DNA of 64,000 bases from an uncultured Collinsella sp. (GCA_900755685.1 CAAEHI010000041.1:1-64000); one strand, 5' to 3'; shown: positions 19,100 to 26,330, numbered from the stretch's first letter. Notes: generated from the letters alone by a model not told the origin. Numbers and translations: made by a program.

Positions 19100-19741
19100 A
19101 TGTTCGATCAGTTCTACACCACGCTTGAGTCCCTGGGCATCGTGCCGGTCGTCGTCCTCGACAAGGTCGAGGACGCCGCTCCGCTCGCTCACGCCCTGAT
19201 GACCGCCGGCATGAAGTCCGCCGAGGTCACCTTCCGCACCGCTTGCGCCGCCGAGTGCATCGCCGCTATGGCCGAGGCCGAGCCCGAGATGTGCGTGGGC
19301 GCCGGCACCGTCCTGACCGTCGAGCAGGTTGAGCAGGCCCGTGCCGCCGGCGCCAAGTTCATCGTCTCCCCGGGCTACAACGAGGACGTCGTCAAGCACT
19401 GCATCGACATCGACCTGCCCGTGCTGCCCGGCACCGTGACTCCCTCCGAGGTCACCGCTGCCGTCAACCTGGGCCTCAAGGTCACCAAGTTCTTCCCGGC
19501 AGCCCAGTACGGCGGCCTCAATACCATCAAGGCCCTCGCTGCTCCGTTTGTCGGTCACCGCTTTATGCCCACCGGCGGCGTGAGCACCGCAAACGTCGAG
19601 GAGTACCTGAGCTCCTCCGCCATCATCGCCTGCGGTGGCACCTGGATGGTCAAGCCGGCGCTGTTCGCCGACGGCGACTTCTCCAAGGTCGAGCAGATCG
19701 CTCGCGAGGCCATGGACGTCGTCAAGAAGGTCCGCGCCTAA
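19100..19741 (+). CDS. eda: KDPG/KHG aldolase
   Basis: Class I aldolase cleaving 2-keto-3-deoxy-6-phosphogluconate into pyruvate and glyceraldehyde 3-phosphate. 213 residues, a single beta/alpha barrel. The Schiff-base lysine is Lys130 in VTKFFPA and the catalytic glutamate is Glu42 in AEVTFRT, matching Lys133 and Glu45 of the E. coli enzyme. The phosphate loop is MPTGGV. AAAGGA lies six bases before the ATG. It ends in a strong intrinsic terminator. Confidence 0.95.
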   Translation: MFDQFYTTLESLGIVPVVVLDKVEDAAPLAHALMTAGMKSAEVTFRTACAAECIAAMAEAEPEMCVGAGTVLTVEQVEQARAAGAKFIVSPGYNEDVVKHCIDIDLPVLPGTVTPSEVTAAVNLGLKVTKFFPAAQYGGLNTIKALAAPFVGHRFMPTGGVSTANVEEYLSSSAIIACGGTWMVKPALFADGDFSKVEQIAREAMDVVKKVRA

Positions 19742-19758
19742 TCCAGCTCTCTATCGTG

Positions 19759-19791
19759 GAGGGCGCGACCTAGACCGCGCCCTCTTTTTTT
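19759..19791 (+). terminator. Terminator of eda
   Basis: GAGGGCGCG and CGCGCCCTC pair around eight bases, followed by seven T residues. It starts about 18 bp after the stop codon. Confidence 0.92.
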
Positions 19792-19794
19792 GAA

Positions 19795-19889
19795 GCGGCT
19801 CGGAAGCGTGCCGTTTCCGTCACGGACAAGAACCGAAACCGTCTTGCATGCTGATAGAACGTGACGGAAGCGACACGCCCCCGAGCCGC
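19795..19889. repeat. Long imperfect palindrome
   Basis: Outer arms GCGGCTCGG/CCGAGCCGC and inner arms around TTCCGTCAC/GTGACGGAA with bulges. It is followed by a T run. No second copy occurs in the window. Confidence 0.65.
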
Positions 19890-19939
19890 TTTTTTCCTCG
19901 GCTGAATCTTTGCCCCAGCATAATCCAGAGCGCCAAAAC

Positions 19940-20007
19940 AAATGCGGTGCCGTCTGGAGGAATCGACCCCTTGCTTCCGGTCTGTTCCTCCAAACGGCAC
20001 CGCATTT
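19940..20007. repeat. Long palindrome with GC-rich arms
   Basis: Arms AAATGCGGTGCCGT and ACGGCACCGCATTT, extended inside by GGAGGAA/TTCCTCC around a centre of about 20 bases. Confidence 0.7.
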
Positions 20008-20033
20008 TTATGACTCGGTCACGCCCCAACGCA

Positions 20034-20100
20034 GTTGCGGTGAAATAGGGACTGTTTGCGCCGCCTGGGCCGCAAAACAATCCCTATTTCACCGCAACTT
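20034..20100. repeat. Family C palindrome, copy 1
   Basis: GTTGCGGTGAAATAGGGA pairs with TCCCTATTTCACCGCAAC around a GC-rich centre. Related copies are at 20878 and 26449. It lies at the 3' end of the minus-strand GntR gene and may terminate it. Confidence 0.8.
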
Positions 20101-20113
20101 ATGAGGGGATAGA

Positions 20114-20806
20114 TTAGATGGACGAGTCTTTGGACAGCTCAAAGTAATCGGGATGCAGAGCGATGACCGGGCCCTGCTCCTCGGGCATCAGATGCAGGTG
20201 TGTCTCTGCCAGATAGCTCGCTGCATCAGTGTCGCCCTCTTTAATGGCCTCGAGGATTCGACGGTGTTGCCGACGAATCGGTTCCCAATCCAGATCCTGC
20301 GACACCGCACGTAGCCAGTTGTACCGCTCAAAATGCGTGTTGATGCTCTTCATCCAATCCCACAGCATATGGCGGCCGGCAATCTCAAAACACGTTTCGT
20401 GGAACAGGTTGTCTAGGTCAAAGAAGCGACGCGTCTCGCTGTGGTCGAGCGACTCGGACTCGGCGAGAATCTGCTCAAGCCGGCGCTTTTGCTCGGGCGT
20501 AGCAGCCGAGCAGCATTTAATCAGCACGCTTCTCTCGAGCTTTTCGCGCAAAAAGCAAGCGTTCTCGGCGCGCTCCATGCTGATCTTTGAAACATAGGTA
20601 CCGCTTTTGGGGCGCGTTTCCACCAGCTCTTGCTCGCGCAGGCGCACAAAGGACTCGCGAATGGGCGTGCGCCCGATCCCCGTCTCCTTTTCCAGACCAA
20701 TCGCCGAAAGGCGCGTGCCGGGTTTGAGCTCGGCATAGATGATCTTGGAGCGTAATGCGTTGTATGCCTGGTCTTGCAGGCTCTGATAATGCTGGTGCTG
20801 TTCCAT
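20114..20806 (-). CDS. GntR family regulator, FCD type
   Basis: A 230-residue transcription factor. Residues 8-75 form the GntR winged helix (YNALRSKIIYAELKPGTRLS, TGIGRTPIRESFVRL). Residues 85-215 are an all-helical FCD effector domain with the metal-site pattern of Asp and His residues (FFDLDNLFHETCFE; QHRRILEAI; ETHLHL). FCD regulators commonly sense sugar acids, so its place beside eda suggests a role in hexuronate or gluconate control. Start at 20806 with GAGGG upstream. Family C palindromes flank it on both sides. No specific operator is recognised. Confidence 0.85.
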   Translation of the reverse strand: MEQHQHYQSLQDQAYNALRSKIIYAELKPGTRLSAIGLEKETGIGRTPIRESFVRLREQELVETRPKSGTYVSKISMERAENACFLREKLERSVLIKCCSAATPEQKRRLEQILAESESLDHSETRRFFDLDNLFHETCFEIAGRHMLWDWMKSINTHFERYNWLRAVSQDLDWEPIRRQHRRILEAIKEGDTDAASYLAETHLHLMPEEQGPVIALHPDYFELSKDSSI

Positions 20807-20877
20807 AAAGCCCTCGGATAAGTCCTCGGTTAGTCAAATACCACCACGTAATACTATCGCAACGCCGCTCCCCTCAT

Positions 20878-20946
20878 AAGTTGCGGTGAAATACGGACTA
20901 TTGAAGCCGGCTAAGCCGCGAAACAGTCCGCATTTCACCGCAACTT
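20878..20946. repeat. Family C palindrome, copy 2
   Basis: AAGTTGCGGTGAAATACGGACT arms, with one mismatch, around a variable centre containing GCCGG. It lies between the GntR gene and the HIT gene. Confidence 0.8.
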
Positions 20947-20964
20947 ATAGGGGGCGAAGGGGTT

Positions 20965-21399
20965 TTACAGGTTGTCGATGATTGCCTGGGCAATTTCGTC
21001 GTACTGGGCCGGCTCGAGCGTGACGCGACCGGGGTTCATAGCAAACACATCGCCAAACTCAAACGGGTCGTCCTTGTACTTGGGGACGATATGCACGTGC
21101 AAATGATGCATGGTGTCGCCGTAAGCACCAAAGTTAATCTTGTCGGGGTTGAACGCCTTGTGCAGCGCCGCCGCGACGTGGCGGACATCGGCCATAAAGG
21201 CGGCGGCGTCCTCCTCGGACATACAGGAGATGTCGTCGACGTGCTGCTTGGAGGCCACGATTACGCGACCCTTGTGGCTCTGCTCCTTAAACAGGATAAG
21301 CTTGCTGGCGGGCAGGTCGAGCATGGGGATGCCAAAGGCATCGACAAGCGTGTTGTCGGTCCCGCACATGCAGTACGAGCAATCGGTGTGCTGTTCCAT
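20965..21399 (-). CDS. HIT family nucleotide hydrolase-like protein
   Basis: A 144-residue histidine-triad protein of the Hint/Fhit superfamily, hydrolases or transferases acting on nucleoside phosphoramidates or dinucleotides. The triad is His99-Leu-His101-Val-His103 (HHLHVHIVP). A C-x2-C pair near the start (Cys7, Cys10) is common in the zinc-bearing subgroup. I place the start at the ATG at 21399, where GAAAGGA lies upstream; longer in-frame openings have no such site. A KDG-type operator sits about 110 bp upstream, but its relevance here is unclear since it also neighbours the YczE-like promoter. Confidence 0.85.
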   Translation of the reverse strand: MEQHTDCSYCMCGTDNTLVDAFGIPMLDLPASKLILFKEQSHKGRVIVASKQHVDDISCMSEEDAAAFMADVRHVAAALHKAFNPDKINFGAYGDTMHHLHVHIVPKYKDDPFEFGDVFAMNPGRVTLEPAQYDEIAQAIIDNL

Positions 21400-21507
21400 G
21401 GTGATCCTTTCGATCTGGGTGAAGGCGTCCGCCGCAATGCGACCGGCGGGCGCGACCAAGCTGCCCGGCAATCTACGACAAACGCACAATGCGCTCTCTA
21501 ACCGTTG

Positions 21508-21521
21508 CGAAATCGGTTTCG
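21508..21521. promoter_or_regulatory. KDG-type operator, upstream site
   Basis: CGAAATCGGTTTCG is the exact reverse complement of the 14-bp core of the kdgK operator. Its centre is 127 bp from the site at 21634, about twelve helical turns, which would allow looping over the YczE-like promoter. Confidence 0.65.
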
Positions 21522-21563
21522 AGCATGTCTTTGCCATGATACCGCCAACGAGTTGTTGCGATT

Positions 21564-21579
21564 AGGTGAACGTTCACCT
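21564..21579. promoter_or_regulatory. Hexuronate-type LacI operator
   Basis: Perfect 16-bp palindrome AGGTGAACGTTCACCT, identical in its 12-bp core to the two sites at the uxaC promoter (34148 and 34186). It ends 18 bp before the -35 box at 21598. Confidence 0.8.
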
Positions 21580-21597
21580 TTTTATTATTTTTTCTCT

Positions 21598-21624
21598 TTG
21601 CAAATAGAATCCCGTGCGTATACT
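21598..21624 (+). promoter_or_regulatory. Promoter of the YczE-like gene
   Basis: TTGCAA and TATACT with a 15-bp spacer, the same arrangement as the kdgK promoter. Confidence 0.65.
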
Positions 21625-21633
21625 AAGGCTCAA

Positions 21634-21650
21634 ACGAAACCGATTTCGTT
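21634..21650 (+). promoter_or_regulatory. KDG-type operator at the YczE-like promoter
   Basis: ACGAAACCGATTTCGTT starts 10 bp after the -10 box, in the same position as the kdgK operator relative to its promoter. Confidence 0.8.
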
Positions 21651-21652
21651 AA

Positions 21653-21710
21653 GCGTGGGCAATAGGATGCTAAGACGCACCCTACCATCTTGGCATCCTA
21701 TTGCCCACGC
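21653..21710 (+). ncRNA. Structured leader element 1, copy 2
   Basis: An 18-bp perfect stem (21653-21670 with 21693-21710) closes a 22-nt loop with core AAGACGCACCCTACCATCTT. Stem bases differ from copy 1 at six positions per arm, all compensated. Confidence 0.75.
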
Positions 21711-21747
21711 TATGTCATTTGCTTTCCTCCCGTCTCGTTGGCCCTTC

Positions 21748-21856
21748 AGTCCCATTCCGGCACAGCGAGACATTTCCTAGACGACTGACCGTGGGGCCGG
21801 CTTTTCTGCTTATACAGCAGTGCCTCCGATAACCCTCTTCTGCCGGCCCAGGTCAG
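21748..21856 (+). ncRNA. Structured element 2, copy 2
   Basis: Same three conserved blocks as at 18931. Helices here are AGTC/GACT, CTGACC/GGTCAG, GGGCCGGC/GCCGGCCC and CTGCT/AGCAG, all different in sequence from copy 1 but equivalent in place. The final stem is followed by CCTTTTTCT. It ends 18 bp before the ribosome site of the YczE-like gene. Confidence 0.75.
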
Positions 21857-21891
21857 CCTTTTTCTTCACAACCGAAAGGACGGGTAGCAGC

Positions 21892-22572
21892 ATGCGACCG
21901 CTCATCATCATGAATGGCGAGAAGATCGATTGGTGCCACACCGTCATCAGAATGCTGATGTATCTGGCAGGCGTCGCGACGCTCGCCCTTGGCATGAGCA
22001 TCCAGACCGCATCGGGCCTGGGCGTGGCGGCACTTACCTGCTTTGCCACGACGCTGTCCATGTTGACCGGCAAGACACTCGGCTTTTGGATCACCGCGAC
22101 CTACGTCGCCTACATTGCCGCACAGGCAGCCATCTTGCGCCGCGAGTTTCAGCCGCGCATTTTGCTCGAGCTCTTTTTCTCAACGCTGATCGGTGGCTTC
22201 ACCGACTTCTTTATGAACGTTAACCCTCTGCACCCCACCGCGCTGCCGGTGCAGGTCATAACCATGCTGCTCTCGCTTGCCATCACCGCGTTTGGCGTGA
22301 GCCTCGTCGTCAACATGGGTGTCGTTCCCAACGCGCCCGACGGCCTGGTGCAGGTCATTGCCGAAAAGCTCAAGCGCCGCTTTGGCGATGTGAAGGTCGT
22401 ATTCGATTGCTCGCACGTCGCCGCCTCGCTCGCGCTGTCGCTGGTCTTTATGCACAACCTGGGCGGCTTTGGCGTGACCACCGCCATCTCGGCGCTGTTC
22501 TTGGGCCATGTCATCAACATCGCTAATAAGCTGTTCGCCCAGCGCTTTGTGCGCGCGGCATTCGGGAAATAG
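21892..22572 (+). CDS. YczE/YyaS-like (YitT-type) integral membrane protein
   Basis: A 226-residue polytopic membrane protein with about six hydrophobic segments. The motif series (LGMSIQTASGLGVAALTCF, GFTDFF, AFGVSLVVNMGVVPNAPDGLVQ) matches the YczE/YyaS/YitT group, whose transport substrates are unknown. The leader is unusually long and carries both structured elements and three operators, two of the KDG type and one of the hexuronate type. That context predicts a role in uptake or export of hexuronates, aldonates or KDG. Start at 21892 with GAAAGGA about eleven bases upstream. Confidence 0.7.
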   Translation: MRPLIIMNGEKIDWCHTVIRMLMYLAGVATLALGMSIQTASGLGVAALTCFATTLSMLTGKTLGFWITATYVAYIAAQAAILRREFQPRILLELFFSTLIGGFTDFFMNVNPLHPTALPVQVITMLLSLAITAFGVSLVVNMGVVPNAPDGLVQVIAEKLKRRFGDVKVVFDCSHVAASLALSLVFMHNLGGFGVTTAISALFLGHVINIANKLFAQRFVRAAFGK

Positions 22573-22600
22573 CACCACCGTAAGAACCCACAAACAGCGC

Positions 22601-22670
22601 TATACGTTGCTATATCTCACTATACTTTGCTATATCTTGCTATACTTTGCTATATCTTGCTATATCTTGA
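22601..22670 (+). repeat. Seven tandem 10-bp TATA-rich repeats
   Basis: Seven consecutive 10-bp units of the form TATA(C/T)(C/T)TTGC, with single-base variants (second unit ends TCAC, last ends TTGA). The period matches one helical turn. The array ends seven bases before the ribosome site region of the ATPase gene and begins 28 bp after the YczE-like stop. Confidence 0.9.
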
Positions 22671-22685
22671 GCAAAGGTGGCTCAC

Positions 22686-23777
22686 ATGCAAACAAACCCT
22701 TTTAAGCCCACAGCAGGTAAAACACCTCCCACGATTATCGGCCGCGAAGATGTGCTCGAAGAATTCAATGAGGGCCTCACCAACGGGCCTGGTGCCCCTG
22801 GGCGCCTAATGCGCATAGCCGGCGTCCGTGGAACGGGCAAGACGGTCCTCCTTGACGAGTGCTCACGTTTGGCGCAAAGCCGTGGCTGGACGGTCATAAA
22901 AGAGGTCGCAACCGAGGGACTTTGCCAGCGCATTCTCGAACAGCTGCAGCCCAAATTCCAGGCCAAGCACGCCAGATTTGAGCCCACCATAGCTGGCATA
23001 TCCATCGGCAGCATAGACATTGAGCGAATCGGCCCATCGCTACGCGACGCCATGAGACAGACAATATCCAAGAATGGAAATGGCCTGCTCATCACTCTCG
23101 ACGAGGTTCAAGACGCAGAGCTCGATGAGGTCCGAACGCTCTCCATTGCGATTCAGCAGGTTATCGGCGAAGACCTTGATATCGCCTTTGTTTTTGCTGG
23201 GCTGCCTTCGATGATTGAAAGCATCATCAACGGAAAGACACTTACGTTTTTGCGCCGTGCCCTCCCCTTTGATCTGAAGGCTGTGGCAGTAACCGAAGTG
23301 TCGTACTCCCTCGAGGAAACCATTGAAGCGTCTGGCATGGAGTTGCAGCCAGGTATTGCCGGCCAACTTGCCGAGGCAACGCAAGGCTATCCTTTCATGA
23401 TCCAACTCGTTGGATACTACGCATGGCAGTTGGCAAGACGTGCACACACAGCGATTATTGGAGAAGAAGAAGCCGAGCGTGGCATTGCAACGGCACGCGA
23501 ACGCTTCTGCGCCATGGTGATTGAGCCCGCGCTGCAGCGCATTCCGCCCACGTGCATCGCTTATCTGCTGAGCATGGCGTCTTTGGGGCAGACAAGCTCG
23601 ACCAGCATGGTTGCCGATGCCCTGAACAAAACGCCTCAACAGGTGAGCTCCGTCCGCAGCCGCCTGTTAAGAGAATCGATTATCGAGGCTCCTTCGTACG
23701 GCAAGGTCTCATTTGCCATCCCCTACATGCGCGACTACCTCTACGAGCACAAAGCCGAACTGGAAGTTGAACTGTAG
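22686..23777 (+). CDS. P-loop ATPase with C-terminal winged helix, function unknown
   Basis: A 363-residue AAA/STAND-like ATPase. Walker A is GVRGTGKT (46-53), Walker B LLITLDE (134-140), with a sensor-like FVFAGLPSM strand. The C-terminal 80 residues look like a winged helix (SSTSMVADALNKTPQQVSSVRSRL), so it may bind DNA. It resembles the archaeal-type ATPase/ORC-like proteins scattered in gut bacteria. No partner gene is obvious. AAAGG precedes the ATG at 22686; a GTG nine bases upstream is an alternative. A 10-bp tandem array covers its promoter region. A clear terminator follows. Confidence 0.7.
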   Translation: MQTNPFKPTAGKTPPTIIGREDVLEEFNEGLTNGPGAPGRLMRIAGVRGTGKTVLLDECSRLAQSRGWTVIKEVATEGLCQRILEQLQPKFQAKHARFEPTIAGISIGSIDIERIGPSLRDAMRQTISKNGNGLLITLDEVQDAELDEVRTLSIAIQQVIGEDLDIAFVFAGLPSMIESIINGKTLTFLRRALPFDLKAVAVTEVSYSLEETIEASGMELQPGIAGQLAEATQGYPFMIQLVGYYAWQLARRAHTAIIGEEEAERGIATARERFCAMVIEPALQRIPPTCIAYLLSMASLGQTSSTSMVADALNKTPQQVSSVRSRLLRESIIEAPSYGKVSFAIPYMRDYLYEHKAELEVEL

Positions 23778-23823
23778 AAACGACAACTGCCCTGCAAGAT
23801 GAAAACCGTTTTCGTACGGATTT

Positions 23824-23854
23824 AAAGCAGACGTAAACGGTTTTCGTCTGCTTT
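23824..23854. repeat. Hairpin in a TTTCGT-rich spacer
   Basis: AAAGCAGACG pairs with CGTCTGCTTT. The surrounding 23800-23935 contains four TTTCGT occurrences spaced 35-50 bp apart with partly complementary flanks, which looks like a decayed hairpin cluster. Confidence 0.5.
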
Positions 23855-23950
23855 ACGTTCGGAAATAAGACGCAAATTGCACTTTCGTATGGTTTTACGC
23901 CAAACGCAACACGCTTTCGTCCGGCTATGCGTCCCCAATCTAGACGAAAA

Positions 23951-23983
23951 GAGCCCCGAGCTCGTATGAACTCGGGGCTCTTT
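23951..23983 (+). terminator. Terminator downstream of the ATPase gene
   Basis: GAGCCCCGAG and CTCGGGGCTC pair around ten bases and are followed by TTT. Confidence 0.8.
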
Positions 23984-24013
23984 GCGCCACGCATCTATGA
24001 GAGGAGAAATTCG

Positions 24014-24281
24014 ATGCGTACGTGCGCTACTCCATGAAGCCGCCCTGGGATGGCGGCAACCTCGTCGTTGCCCGTCTGATGGGTGTGCTTAAGGCATCCG
24101 TTCCCCTCTTTATCGACGTAACGGGCAAAAAAGGCTCGTCGAGGAGACCATCCGCACCCACCGTGGCGTGGCCGATGCCATCGCCGCGCGCAATCCCACC
24201 GCCGCGCACGACGCGATGTATCTGCACCTGGTGTATAACCGCAACATGATTGCGGAGGGAGCAGAAGCAAAAGGCATTTAG
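24014..24281 (+). pseudogene. Remnant of a GntR/FCD regulator gene
   Basis: Two frames together encode the end of an FCD domain. The first reads SMKPPWDGGNLVVARLMGV up to a run of six A; the second resumes with LVEETIRTHRGVADAIAARN and ends EGAEAKGI then stop. A one-base slip in the A run fits the frame change. The DNA-binding half is missing. It is therefore truncated at the 5' end and frameshifted. Confidence 0.65.
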
Positions 24282-24315
24282 GGCCCGACAATAATCTTTC
24301 TTTGGCAAAACGCAG

Positions 24316-24354
24316 GCGGCGGCTGCCCAACACACAGGGCAGCCGCCGCTTTTT
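24316..24354. terminator. Bidirectional terminator
   Basis: GCGGCGGCTGCCC and GGGCAGCCGCCGC form a 13-bp stem followed by five T residues. It separates the GntR remnant from the convergent oxidoreductase gene. Confidence 0.9.
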
Positions 24355-24380
24355 GCAATCGATTGGTGCAAAGGGGTTGA

Positions 24381-26330
24381 CTAGAGCTCGCAGGCAACCT
24401 TGTAGCCATCGCCGATGGCATCGCGGATGTTGCCGCACTTCTGGGCATCGCCCAGCACGTGGGTGGCAACGCCGGCAGTGGCAAGGTCATCGGCCAGCTT
24501 GGTATTGGGACGATAGCCCATGGCAAGCACCAGCGTATCGGCACCGGTGATGGTGTGGACCTCGCCGTCCTTTTCGTAGCTGATAGTGTCCTCGGTGATC
24601 TCGGTCACCTTGGCCTCGGTCAGCACGTGAACGCCCTTGGAGAGCATGCGCGTGATAAGCACCGCGCGACCGGCGCCACCCTCGTTGGCGGCGAGCGTCT
24701 TGGTCATCTCGATGACGGTGACATCGCGGTTGGCCGGCGACAGGTCGTTGACCAACGGGGCCAGGTAATCGGCCGTCTCGCAGCCGACGGTGCCGCCGCC
24801 CACGATGACGATCTTCTTGCCCGGGAAGGCCTTGCCGCCCAGCAGGTCGTCGGCCGTCATGACCTGCTTAAAGCCCTGCATGAAGGCCGGAGCGATGGGC
24901 TCGGCGCCATAGGCCAGAACGACCTCGTAGCCGGCGTAGTCACGCTGAATGTCCTCGGCAGTAAGCTCGGTGCCAAATACGCACTTCACGCCAGCCTCGG
25001 CCAGGCGACGATACTGATACTTGATCACGCGGGTGAGCTCCTGCTTTGCCGGCGGAACGGCCGCGATGCGCATCTCGCCGCCCGGTTCATCCTGCTTGTC
25101 CACGAGCACCACGTTGTGGCCGCGCTTGGCGGCAATGAACGCCGCCTCCATGCCCGCAGGACCAGCGCCCACAACCAGTACGTTCTTGGCCTCGGCGGCA
25201 GGCTCGTAACCGGCCTCGTCGCGCTCAACATCGGGGTTGACGGTGCAGGAGATGCGCTTGCCGAACATGATGCCGTTCAGGCAGCGCAGGCAGCCAATGC
25301 AGGGGCGGATATCGTCGGCGTTGCCGGCAGCGGCCTTGTTGCAGAACTCGGCATCGCACAGATTGGCGCGGCCCATCATGCAGATGTCGGCAGCGCCGTC
25401 CTCGATCAGCTCCTCGGCGATCCAGGCCTCGTTAATGCGACCGACGGTGGCGACGGGAATGTTGACGTGCTTTTTGATCTCGCGCGAGCAGGCGGCGTGC
25501 GAGGCCTGCTGGGTACCGGCAGCGGGAATCGCGGAGCCGCGCTTGATGGTGGTACCGCCCGACACATGAATCATGTCGACACCGGCCTTCTCCAGGCGAC
25601 GCGAGACGTAGATCATGTCGTTGAGGGTCAGGCCGCCATCAGTGTACTCATCGCCCGAGATACGGACGTCGATGATAAAGTCCTTGCCGCAGCGCTCGCG
25701 AATCTCGGCGATGACCTCGAGTAAGAAGCGCATGCGGGCGTCGAGCGAGCCGCCGTACTCGTCGGTACGCTTGTTGTAGAGCGGAGTCAAAAAGCCGCCG
25801 AGCATGCCGTGGGCGTGTGCCGCATGGACCTCGACGCCATCGACACCGGCCTTCTGCATACGCACGGCAGCGTCGCCAAACTGATGCGTGAGCTCGTGAA
25901 TCTCGTCGACCGTGATGGGGCGCGGTGCCTCGCGGGCGTAAGACGGGCCCACAAAGGACGGAGCGATCAGGCGCGGCGTGCCCGGAATGTTAAAGGCCAT
26001 GTAGGCGGGATGGAAGAGCTGCGGCATGATCTTGCAGCCATACTCGTGGACGGCCGCGGCGAGCTTTTCCCAGCCGGGGATGAACGTGTCGTCGTAGCAG
26101 CACATGTCACCCGGCAGATAGGTATAGGTAGGCTCGACCGTCACGACCTCGGTAATGATGAGGCCCACGCCGCCCTTGGCGCGGGCACGGTAATGATCGA
26201 CCAGGTCGTCGGTCACATAGCCATGATCGGCCAGGTTGGTGGACACCGGCGGCATAAAGACGCGGTTCTTGACCTCGGTTGTACCGACCTTGATCGGGCT
26301 AAAGAGCATCGGGTAGGCAGAGGACTCCAT
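24381..26330 (-). CDS. OYE-type NADH:flavin oxidoreductase, dienoyl-CoA reductase/BaiCD-like
   Basis: A 649-residue three-part enzyme. Residues 1-360 form the FMN TIM barrel (LFSPIKVGTTEVKNRVFMPP; HAAHAHGMLGGFL with the active-site His pair). An iron-sulfur motif C-x2-C-x3-C with a later Cys (CIGCLRCLNGIMFGKRISC) follows. The C-terminal half is an FAD/NAD(P) reductase (VVGAGPAGMEAAFIAAKRG; IVGGGTVGCETADYLA). Members reduce enoyl or dienoyl substrates or bile acid intermediates. The start at 26330 has GAAAGGA upstream; the longer frame includes unlikely residues. It lies downstream of a GltD-like gene on the same strand, though a palindrome intervenes. The substrate cannot be assigned. Confidence 0.85.
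   Translation of the reverse strand: MESSAYPMLFSPIKVGTTEVKNRVFMPPVSTNLADHGYVTDDLVDHYRARAKGGVGLIITEVVTVEPTYTYLPGDMCCYDDTFIPGWEKLAAAVHEYGCKIMPQLFHPAYMAFNIPGTPRLIAPSFVGPSYAREAPRPITVDEIHELTHQFGDAAVRMQKAGVDGVEVHAAHAHGMLGGFLTPLYNKRTDEYGGSLDARMRFLLEVIAEIRERCGKDFIIDVRISGDEYTDGGLTLNDMIYVSRRLEKAGVDMIHVSGGTTIKRGSAIPAAGTQQASHAACSREIKKHVNIPVATVGRINEAWIAEELIEDGAADICMMGRANLCDAEFCNKAAAGNADDIRPCIGCLRCLNGIMFGKRISCTVNPDVERDEAGYEPAAEAKNVLVVGAGPAGMEAAFIAAKRGHNVVLVDKQDEPGGEMRIAAVPPAKQELTRVIKYQYRRLAEAGVKCVFGTELTAEDIQRDYAGYEVVLAYGAEPIAPAFMQGFKQVMTADDLLGGKAFPGKKIVIVGGGTVGCETADYLAPLVNDLSPANRDVTVIEMTKTLAANEGGAGRAVLITRMLSKGVHVLTEAKVTEITEDTISYEKDGEVHTITGADTLVLAMGYRPNTKLADDLATAGVATHVLGDAQKCGNIRDAIGDGYKVACEL

Noticed and set aside
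22601..22670. The 10-bp tandem repeat as a CRISPR array
   Set aside because: Units are contiguous with no spacers and far too short; no cas genes nearby.
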